Of a DNA stretch of 64,000 nt, positions 35,960-45,483 are shown piece by piece; position 1 is the first letter of the stretch, and the number at the start of each line of letters is the position of its first letter. Location of the stretch: positions 27,587,567 to 27,651,566 of the forward strand of contig OX579636.1 in NCBI GenBank assembly GCA_951230915.1, read 5' to 3'. Below the pieces are notes generated by a model. The model worked only from the letters and a program-made list of their open reading frames with translations, was not told the origin of the DNA and did not search any database. A program made the position numbers and the translations under genes. This DNA comes from Antitrichia curtipendula. Its lineage: Eukaryota; Streptophyta; Bryopsida; Hypnales; Leucodontaceae.

Positions 35960-38900
35960 TTAGAAGGATCGGATCAAAAGAAGCTGAACTGCATTCTCTA
36001 GGGTAGCATATAGAGATTTCATCCAAAGAGGCATATCTCCTGATTGGAATTTTGCTCCAAACTTTACATGAAGATGTTCAACCGATTGCAATACAACACC
36101 CATGCAGTCGTGCTGGTCAAAATCATCTCGATCAAATGTTGTTGCCTTGATAAGCCCTTCTCCAGACTCTGCATTTACAACATTCAGAGAGGGTTGGCTT
36201 GCTTATAAAGAAAATCTTTCTAAACATCGATAATGATTAATTTCCAATTGTAGGGCATGCTAAGTACACAGGAAGATTTCGTGGCGTTAGCCCCTGGGGC
36301 TAAAGTTTCGGGGGGTCTAAACCACGGTCTAAACTGTCCCACTTTAGACCCCAAGGCTTAACCCCGCATAAACTTTAGCCCGGCTAAGGTGGGACATTTT
36401 AGGGTCTAAAGCAGTGTAAAAAAAAAATCCGAGATTTTTCAAACATTGTGTAGAAGGGGTCTAAAGTGGGGGCTATTCCTCAAAGGATTAGCCCCGGCTA
36501 ATGCCACGAAATCTTTCTGTGGTATCAATCAAGAAGCAAACTCTAAACTTCATCTACCAGATATATGCACCGGTAAAATTTGATCATAAACTTGACAAAA
36601 TTGTACGAGAAACAAACGATTGCTTGCATTTCCAACTATGGCAGTCGAAGATTCAATTCTTAATTAGAGAGTCGAAAGGTTCAAACTGCAAAAGTTACGA
36701 CTAACGAACTCATAATTTCAAATATCCTCTTCTGTCCAAACGTCGAACAAATCTAAATTAAACGATACAATGCAAGAAACACGCATGCACACACAAAAAG
36801 AAGTAGCAAGTTTCGTAAGCTTTGCAAATAGAGATCATTCTCAGCAGTAATAAGGAAGATTCCAAAGTTTCATAATATGCGACAGCGGAGGATACTCCCA
36901 CAGGCAACAATATGCCAAGTAACTTCATCTGACTTGACTAATCTGTTGACATACTGATTACGTGAGAATACACACACCTATAAACTGATGTCCGAGCAAT
37001 CCAAACAAGAGGATATGCCATCAAGCACAACCTTGCAGGAATCTCCTTTTCCTTGCATTTCAAGACTCTGGACATGTGTCCTAGCTTCCCTAGCTGATCT
37101 GGCTTCACCTTGATTCCTCAGTTCGCACCAACAGCTGCCGAGCGATGTATCAAGTGCAGAACAGAATGTCCAAAGAAGTATAGGGCCTGCAAGTAGTAAC
37201 ACACAGTGAAGCACTAGAAGTTAGAATGGATCATGAAGTCAACAATTAATTATGCACATGATCTTACGGATATGAGATAGCTTACTAAATATAGACGGAG
37301 CAAGGGTAAATAAAAGCCAGAAAGTATCTTGAGCCAAAATACATGCAATTCTGGCGAATTTCATGAGCACAGACTCATAGCATAAGTCAAGGCTTCAGAA
37401 GTTATCATTCTAATAATGGACTTCTACGGCGATTTAAGCACTTGAGCTGCATAGAAAAGCTTAAGTGCAGACCTACAATGTAAGAGAAGGTGCACCAAGC
37501 GGATCACTTGGAGTTGGACTCCCATCCCAGCCGTCTCCCCAGCAGTTTCTTTGAGCAGAGAAGCCAATCTTCTATGACACAACAAAGACCCGAATCTGCG
37601 ATAAAATAAAATAAAATAAGGGCACAAATGAAATTGCATGAAGATGGACATAATAATCAAAGTATCTTGAAAAATGTATCGTAGAAGGGACTACTGAAGG
37701 AAGAAACGTACTGTGCCCTTTCCAAAACAGGTTCGGTGTGTGCCACGAGCAGGCCCATCATGGCAGCTACCTTGAACCTAATACCCAAGTTAGGAGACCG
37801 AGCAGTCATGTCCAGTAACCCGTCTACAAAAGGAAATAGATCCGAGTTGGATGCGATGTCAATATCATCGTTGCCGTGGTGCATTGCTCGGGCTTCTTCT
37901 TCTCCTTCGACTTGCTCTGGTCCTAACAAACTTCCATTTTGTAACTTTGAAAGTCCACAAAACACCCATAGAGAAGAAAAAACAGGAAGGAAGGAAATTT
38001 GTTCCTACTGCTGCCTCATGTCACCGCCGGGCATAAACCAGCCTCTCCCCTCACATGTCATATTCAGTCTACTGAACCTTTCCGAAATGCCTGCATGTTT
38101 TGAGATGGAAAATTTCCCTGCCAACCGGTTCTTCCTGACATTCAAATTTGAATTTAGATATCAGTGACAAGGAATAGTCAGTGATTTCTTGAATAAGTAT
38201 TTCCTCAAGTAGCAGAATTGTAATCTTGAAAAACAATAAAAAAATCCACAGAATGACAATCGCTCTTTCTTAATCCAAGCGTCATAGAAGAAAGATATTT
38301 GTGAACCAACCTTGCAAGCACTTTATCTCTGCACAAAGAATTTTGGCGTAGAATACAACGCAGAACGTGAAGAGCACTTTGTACAAGGTCCACCTAATAT
38401 GGCATTGTCATCACATTGTCATCACCTACTCAAGTCAGGTAGCAACTCATCTCACACATTTCCATAAAAGATGATCCACGCCTAAGAAAAAATTCAAGAT
38501 ATTGAAAAATAACGTATTTCAAACCGGGACACAGGTAAAAGTAGTCTCACCAACAATCAGAAAAGTACAATTCCAAAGGACTGACAGACAAACGCATTCT
38601 TTTTCAAATACGCAAGTCTAGGATGTAGTTTAGGGAATCAAAGATCCGTCAACTTACATTGTCGCAATTGCAGAACTCTAACAAAGGACCAAGAAGTGTA
38701 GCTGACGGCATAAGCTTATTTGCTATCTGCGAACATGCTTGAACAATGAGAGCCTAAAATAATCAGGTCATGAATGCCCTGTCCTTGGCCAAAACAGAAA
38801 CATTCAACAAATTCTAAGACTCATGAAATCGATAACAATAATTTCAACAAGTTAAAAAACGTCCAACTCTCAATCGCATTATTAACATGACATTTATTAC

Positions 38901-39341
38901 TAAGCCCAATTTGAAATTAATACATATCATGCAATCAGAAAGTCAAAACAGATTTACCTTTGCAAGTGCGCCGTGGAACTTTGAACCCAAACTTTCCTGC
39001 ATCTTCCTTGATTCACTACAGTTAAGACCTTGCTTTCGCTTAACACCAACTATGCTCTTGGACCCTGTCGTTTCTGATGCCGTCTGCTCTTGCACGGCAT
39101 CTTTCAGAGTCTCCTCAAATGTTAACAAAATGTACAGATCATGCCGACAGACAGCAAAAAGTTCCGACACCAGACAGGCGCTCTCGTTGTGGAAACCTCT
39201 TGGGTTCCATATCTGTCGTAAGGAGAGGCTGACTTCTCTCGGAACAATACCTTCCTCCAATCCCAAACCTAGAATTCCAGGCGCGGTAGCGGAAGCTCCA
39301 ACCCCACCAGATGTGTGTTCTATACACGGCAGCTCAGATGC
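35960..39341 (-). pseudogene. DNA-PKcs (PRKDC)-like fragment, seven exons of the middle HEAT region
   Basis: On the minus strand six exons join in phase: 39341-38958, 38753-38658, 38393-38311, 37930-37712, 37595-37477 and 37186 onward, reaching a TAG at 36980-36978. A further exon starts at 36168 and ends in a stop at 35962-35960 or at an unseen donor. It encodes FDRDDFDQHDCMGVV, then VEHLHVKFG, then DMPLWMKSLYATLENA. This matches a conserved stretch of the DNA-PK catalytic subunit near residue 2000 (LNRHECM..., then DLPSWMKFLHGKLGNP). The other exons encode helical HEAT-like sequence compatible with the part before it. The FAT and kinase domains are absent. DNA-PKcs is a nuclear kinase of double-strand-break end joining. 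The segment is an internal piece with a stop, so it is read as a captured gene fragment. The assignment rests mainly on the last exon. Confidence 0.68.
36267..36521. mobile_element. CACAG-ended MITE, 255 bp, with GTA duplication
   Basis: The ends CACAGGAAGATTTCGTGGCG and CACAGAAAGATTTCGTGGCA (other strand) form a terminal inverted repeat of about 26 bp. GTA flanks both sides (36264-36266, 36522-36524). A 3-bp duplication with a CAC terminus fits the CACTA superfamily. It lies between two DNA-PKcs-like exons. Inside, GGGTCTAAA motifs recur in both orientations. Non-coding. Confidence 0.85.
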
Positions 39342-40668
39342 CTGGTAGGACAACAAAAACAACCGTCAAAGCTCAGATAGGATAACTGCACCTATTGCTG
39401 CGCTGGACCCCATAGTTGCGCAGCCTGCACCTGTCATTACGCAATTTCGATATCCACCGTTCGATCTCCAGCTGACCAGCAGATGAATATCAGCCTTTGG
39501 ATCTTCGACCATTCCCTGTCATTTCGCAGAGTGCGCATTGTCATTTCGTAGCCTGCACCTGTCATCTGCATCCTTCGTTGTCACTTTTGTGTGCGCATTG
39601 TCGTTCGTTTTGCTTTTTCCAGCTCTATGTTGTCTTGCACGTTGTGTGCGCACATTGTTGAGGTAGTTTTCAAGCTCCGCCATAGCTGCAAGGGCCATCT
39701 TCAAGGAGCCGCAAGAAGCTTATCGAAATTTGTACAGTGTTTGAGGTGAATGAGAGATTGAGAGCTCAGCCATGGCCACGAGCGCCATGTCTTGCAGTAT
39801 TGTGTAGCTATTTCACAAACTGATGATACAACCTTGTAGCCTAGATTGCACCTGTACAAGGCAAACTAAAGAGTTTTTGTTGTATGAATTAGCCACTTGC
39901 TACTAGCACCTGCACATGCACCATTCGGCACTACAGGCTTGGAACAATGAAGGAGACAAGAAAGGACGCACCTGGAAAACAACTTGAAGAGTTTGGAAAA
40001 TTTGAGCCGGTCAATTAGAGAAGAAATTTGTGAGAAGAACGTCGAGGTATTGATTCACAGCATCGTAGTATAGGTTCATCGTCTTCTTGATTTTGTTCAT
40101 GGTCAGAGTTTTAATAGTTTCCGCAATTCATTTGATCTCTTTCAGAGTAGCAATATTCAATCCTTTCTTGTGTAAGTATTGTTTCATTGTCTGGTTTGTG
40201 TGGTACGGGTGACATCATTCATACTTGTGCAATCTCCGATGAATTTATTGTTAGTTCTTTCAGCACTCAAGGTTGGTATGGCAATTTTGTTAGGGTTCTG
40301 GAAGGTCAAGCTCATGTTGCGGAATCCTTCTCAGTAAGTGTTTTCTTCTTGGTAAGTCATTCTACTTATTCTAGTTGGAAAACACTTGAGTTTTCCTATT
40401 CACACTTTATGCTAATTCAAATTAGTGAATTTTCAGGTGTTGTCGCCGGGCCATCTACTGTGTCCAAGCTCAACAAGAGTTTATGGTTCATTGTGAAAGT
40501 GGAGTATGAACAGTGACAGGGTAGGAAGGAACTTTTACTAAACTTTTCCTTATGTCATGACATACTTTGATTGCCTAGAAATGATAATTATTGGTTGCAA
40601 ACCTTTTGCTGATTTAAAAATTATGATGTAAACTAAGTATCAATGCTAATATGTTAATACATTAGGAT

Positions 40669-41970
40669 TTGGAGCTTCCTCAATGGGGTTGCACCAGGAG
40701 TCGAAGCGGTCCATGTGTGAGATATAATCACGTAACAGAGCAAAGCCCTCTTGATCCTGATCCACGAGGATTGAAGAACTCAAACAAGGTCCGGAAAGAA
40801 ACAAAAAAGAAGCGTGGTCTATGGACTGAAGAGGCAATGAGATCTGCTCTTGCAGACATTAAATGCGGTAGGAGGAAAATCAGAGAAGCGTCACGATTCT
40901 ACTTCATACCAGAATCAAGCATTAGGGCTTGGCTTTACGGGAAGGTTAAATCTAAAAAGACTGGCCCAGAGACTATACTTACTAAAGAAGAAGAGAAATT
41001 CTTGGTCGAGTGGTGTGAAACCAGGCAGAGAGTGGCACATTGCGTTTCACTAACTCTTTTGAAAGGGAAAGTGAAGTTGATTTGTGAAGACAGGGTTACT
41101 CCTTTTCATGAAGGGATTCCTGGGAGAAGTTGGTGGTATTGGTTTCAACAACGGCACCCACATTTGGTATTGCGAAGGCCTGAAGACTTGGATACTTCAA
41201 GAGCAAAAGGATTGTCAAAGGAGATATGTGGTCAGTTTTACAGATTTCTCACTAATATCTTTGAAGAAGGAAGATATCCCCCAAGCAGGATTTGGAATGC
41301 AGATGAAACCGGATTAAGTGCGGCCCAGACAAATAGTAGTATTAAGGTGATTGGTGTCAAAGGGTCAAGAAATGTTTCAACACTTAATACTACCAACCGC
41401 CAATGGATGACCATCCTAGTTTGTATAAATGCAATGGGACATAGCATTCCTAATCTCTATATCTCTTCAGCAAGTAGGAAGCGGCAAAACTTTGTTCACA
41501 GGTGTGAACCAGGTGCTCAGATGGCGGTACAAAAAAATGGTTGGATTGACGAAGCGATTTTCTGTAAGTGGTTGGACCATTTTAAAGATTCAGTACCTGG
41601 GGGTGTTTCACCAGAGAAGAAACATCTTCTTCTAGTCGATGGGCATAGCAGTCACATTAGTTTGGATGTAGTGACCAAAGCGATTGCTTACGACATAGAT
41701 ATTGCTCTTCTTCCACCCCATACATCTCATAAACTACAACCACTTGATGTATCGGTTTTTAAATCGTTCAAGACCCACTTTAACACTTTGAAGGAGAGCT
41801 TTAAAGAAAAAAATCCAGCATGGAGCAATGGTAATTTTGATAGGTCATATTTGGCTGAGCTTGCTAGCAAGGCTCTCAAAGAAGCTCTCTCAGCTTCTAA
41901 CATTCAAGCTGGTTTCAAAAAATCAGGGATCTATCCTTTGAATGTGCAAGCTATGGATGAAGAAATTTGA
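40669..41970 (+). CDS. pogo/Tigger-type transposase (HTH_psq, CENP-B HTH, DDE_1)
   Basis: The frame encodes 433 residues. Near residues 55-95 a psq-type helix-turn-helix is seen (LADIKCGRRKIREASRFY, ESSIRAWLYG). It is followed by a CENP-B/Tc5-type HTH (LTKEEEKFLVEWCE to WWYWFQQRHPHL). The DDE_1 catalytic region has Asp212 in WNADETG, Asp324 in LLLVDGHSSH and Asp360 in LQPLDVSVFKSF. All three acidic residues are present with 35 residues between the last two, so the core looks intact. The frame begins at a TTG, with no ATG before residue 58, and a splice acceptor (ACATTAG) ends at 40664, so the true start is probably in an upstream exon between 40100 and 40560. Its stop is 31 bp before the ATG of the Ulp1 gene. 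It would cut and reinsert elements at TA. Confidence 0.88.
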   Translation: MELPQWGCTRSRSGPCVRYNHVTEQSPLDPDPRGLKNSNKVRKETKKKRGLWTEEAMRSALADIKCGRRKIREASRFYFIPESSIRAWLYGKVKSKKTGPETILTKEEEKFLVEWCETRQRVAHCVSLTLLKGKVKLICEDRVTPFHEGIPGRSWWYWFQQRHPHLVLRRPEDLDTSRAKGLSKEICGQFYRFLTNIFEEGRYPPSRIWNADETGLSAAQTNSSIKVIGVKGSRNVSTLNTTNRQWMTILVCINAMGHSIPNLYISSASRKRQNFVHRCEPGAQMAVQKNGWIDEAIFCKWLDHFKDSVPGGVSPEKKHLLLVDGHSSHISLDVVTKAIAYDIDIALLPPHTSHKLQPLDVSVFKSFKTHFNTLKESFKEKNPAWSNGNFDRSYLAELASKALKEALSASNIQAGFKKSGIYPLNVQAMDEEI

Positions 41971-42000
41971 CCAAGTTCAATTTTTATCAATTTGAAGACC

Positions 42001-43740
42001 ATGAAAACTGAAGATGTCCTCATTACAAGAGATGTGAAGGATGTGAGGTAAGAAAATTATTTTGGTGCCAAATTTGATGATTATTTATTGTTTAATTAAT
42101 TATTCATTGTAACTAACCAAAAAAACATTGGTTGGATGAAGCAGGGAATTTGTGGGACCTCTTAACATTTCATGGGATGATATTCAAGCTTTGGACCCTG
42201 GCCACTTTCTCAATGATACAGTCATCGATTATTACATTAGGTACTTCAAAAACTATGACCTCAAATTATTTAGATTTTTTTGTATCATTCATTCTATTAA
42301 TTTTGTGTTTGTGTCTGATTAGGCACATTCATAATGAGCAACTACAAGACTTGGAATGGAAAGAAAAATTGTACTTCTTCAATTGTTATTTTTACACAAA
42401 AACCAAAGACTGTTTGGATTTTGAAGACATGAGAAAGTGGACAAAAGGAGACAAGTGTTTTCAAAGGACTATTTGTTTGTTCCAATTCATGACAAGTAAG
42501 TAGCAAGCGTTTGATTAAGTTTGTTTTGGGAAATTTTATTGAGTCCATCTTTAACAATTCTTTTTGGATTAACTTGTTCTTTTGTTATGTTTCTTTTCAG
42601 TTTCCATTGGAGTCTTGTAATCATCCAAACTGGACAAAGAGGCCTTTCAGAACAAATCATCCTACACTTGGATTCTTTGAATCAAGGTCACAATAGCAAT
42701 GCTATATTTGACATTCTTAATAGGTATGTTGAAAAGTCATGGGCCTTGGTTTTAATACTATAGCCACTTGAAGGTTGTTGATTGAAGTTATTATTTTGTT
42801 TATAGGTTTCAAAAGTAGTGACTTCACTTGATTATCATATTTTTTTTACAGGTATCTTGTTTCAACTGGAGTAAATGAACATTATGAAGTAAAAAGCAAT
42901 GAAATACTACAGCGACGAGTATCAGTAAGCATCTTTGTATACTGTTGTTATTACTTTTCTATTAAAACATATTTGTAGATAATGAAATTAGGCCCTAACT
43001 CATTCAACAGGTTCCTTTGCAGGATAATGGATATGATTGTGGCATCTTCTTGTTGTTCTATATTGAAAAGTTCTTGGAAGATGCTCCTCAAAAACTAATC
43101 TTTCAAAATTTGGATGAGACTTTCAACCTCAATTGGTTTCCTCCAAGACAAGCTTCAAACTTGAGGGAAAAAATACAAGAAATAATGTTGGAGGAGTTTG
43201 GAAGAAAGAAAGAATTCACCAACAATCTCACTAATGGTAACCGTTTTTGATATCATTGATGATGTTTTTATAAACACTAATAATATTATAAAATAATGAT
43301 ATTTTAAACTATGATTTGTTTTGACATCATCAATGTTTTTTGTAGGACCTTTATCTAAGATTTTGGATGTACCTACTTACAAGATCCGAGAGCCAAAGGT
43401 TAATATTGCTCAGGATATTGCAACTCGGCAGTTGATTACATCACATGACTTCATAACCCATGCAGAGATAGAGTTGGCTACCAAGCTTGAAAAAAAACGA
43501 GTTGTAGAAGAACGGACATTATCAAGGGCCATCCGTAAAAAGGAGAAGGAGAAGTTAGCAGCGCAAAAGAAGAAATCTACAGTAGAGAAGAAAATGCTTG
43601 GTTTGAAAAAGAGGCCAAACAATAATGTCAAAAGTTTTGTAGTGAGGAATAGTGGATTCCCACAGGTCCTTCCTAAAAGGGCAAGAATATTTGTTACACC
43701 TTTCGTCTCCCAAGGTTTGTCAAATTCAATGACAAGTTAG
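42001..43740 (+). pseudogene. Ulp1/SENP-type SUMO protease (C48), one frameshift
   Basis: Seven exons fit: 42001-42047, 42145-42240, 42323-42495, 42601-42723, 42852-42924, 43011-43236 and 43346-43740. They begin MKTEDVLITRDVKDVR and give the Ulp1 fold: ALDPGHFLNDTVIDYYIR, then a KWTKG-type loop, DYLFVPIHDN, catalytic His in FHWSLVII, catalytic Asp in ILHLDSLN, and Gln plus catalytic Cys in LQDNGYDCGIF. All active-site residues are present. In exon 3, near 42450-42460, one base is missing: the frame reads RKWTKGDK and must shift to read VFSKDYLFVPIHD, and only then does the exon 3 donor match the next acceptor in phase. The last exon has a Lys-rich tail (RKKEKEKLAAQKKK), possibly nuclear. Ulp1 proteases process or remove SUMO. 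The gene lies head-to-tail behind the transposase inside one transposon. Confidence 0.85.
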
Positions 43741-45483
43741 AGTGGTTAGGGTGGTTGTGATGGAGCAAAAGGACATAACCAATGGCTACATAAACCAAGT
43801 GAGCCAGTGATTGAAGCAAGCATTTTGTTGCGGCAATTTTGGTATGATGATTTATACCTCAATGACCATCTATTAATATGAAGTCCATTTTTTGAATATG
43901 ATAGTTGCTTGTAGTGATTTTTTATAGCATATTATGTTGTTTGAAATTGTAGAGTATGATTCCTATTTTACATTGGTATGTTACCTTGCAGCTTCCTATT
44001 TGATTGATTCGTAAATGTTTCAAATCCTTTTAATAGAAAAGCAAACACTTTTGGCCAATAAGTCATGTAGGGATTAATTGTGTTTTTGTTCATCTCCTAC
44101 TAGGGACTAAGTTAGTTTGGTGGTTCTTGCAGGTCATCAATGATTTCAAAGCTCCTGATGAAATTGCCAATAGAGTGGAGTGCAATGCAAAGCCCAAGTG
44201 AACAAGTTTGGAGAAGAGCTTAGAGGCTTGGATTTAAGAGCCATAGGGTAGATGTGTGTATTGTACAACTGCTAGTCTAGTCAGTGTTTGTAGTGCATGT
44301 CTCTGGAATTGATTGGATCTTGTACATAGGAGAACTCCAAGATGGAAATGGAACTACTGTCCATTGTGGCAATGGAAATCAGACCGATGTCTATTATGAT
44401 TTGCTTGTGAAGATAATTTTGGATTCAATTCATGATTGAATTTTCTAAATTCATGTGGTTTTGCACAAACTGTAGATTAGGACTTGACAGACTAACTATA
44501 CTCCAATATAGTATTCCCAGCTCAAGAATGTAAAATGCGCAATGACATGAACAACCCTATTGCGCAATGAAAGGTTATATATGCGCAATAATAGGTGATT
44601 TGGTCTTTTGGAAGGGTGTCTTGACATACCTCTACAACTTCTCACACTAGAGGCACATATTGCAACAAAATTTGATTTTGAAAGGTTCTGTAAAGAGTCA
44701 CTTCATCTCATACCAATTTTAGTATAGAAGATTGAAGCAAATTAAGTGCATTCATATTTGCATATTAGGTCAAACTCTTAAGTGAGTAATAATAGGCACA
44801 TCTACCCTATATACATTCATTTGCAAAATACGGCAACAGAAAATTCATCCACTAAGGATATTTGGAAGATGATTTTCAGCATCTAAGAGTCACCATTGTT
44901 GTACCCGGGGCGGTAAGACTCCTATCTTCTTCTGATTGGAAGGTACACAACCTGAAGAAAGGACACCAAGCTCTCCAAGTTAAAACACCATATGCAAAAG
45001 ACCTAAGCCAAAATTATTTTCCTATTGTAACTACTTTTGCGGTAATTGTATCCGAGTGAAGACCACATTCGCATCCCACAAGTGAACAGAATAATAAAAT
45101 AGAGTATCAACCTGCACTCCATAAAGTATCCCAGTTACATAGGACATCAATCATACTCATATTTGTCAGGGGTTTAGGGTCTAGAGAAAGTCTACTCAAG
45201 AAAAAGAGCTACAACAAAAACGAAGATCAACAAAGCAAAGCACACAATAGAGTAGACCAGATGAATATGGAACTAAAGATGCATTGCAGAATAATAGAAC
45301 ACATCCAATGGTCCAGCTGGTATTCTATCAAAGTAACAAACAGATCTAGAATGAAAAGCGTAGATAGGAGGAAAGAATACCAGCCTTCAATACTGTCACA
45401 TCGAAAGATTCTTTTGAAGTAACAACTTTGTGAGCAGTCACATGCTAAGGTTTCTCAGTCTCCCAGGGTGTTGCCCACGTCTC

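Larger units (their letters stand above)
39395..44591 (+). mobile_element. pogo-like DNA transposon with Ulp1 protease cargo, about 5.2 kb
   Basis: The left end reads TTGCTGCGCTGG and the right end, on the other strand, TTATTGCGCATA. Both ends carry three TTGCGCA-type motifs at similar spacing, including GTCATTACGCAATTT against GTCATTGCGCATTTT. Flanking TA at 39393-39394 and 44592-44593 would be the duplication expected for Tc1/mariner/pogo. Because CACCTA lies left and TAGGTG right, the boundary could instead be 39389-44597, so ends are good to a few bases. It contains a transposase and a Ulp1-type protease on the same strand and sits in the sequence upstream of the first visible DNA-PKcs-like exon. 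Confidence 0.75.

Noticed and set aside
40669..43740. Transposase and Ulp1 as one fused protein
   Set aside because: There is an in-frame TGA at 41968-41970 and a good ATG at 42001 that starts the Ulp1 exons in phase; no donor near the transposase end was convincing.
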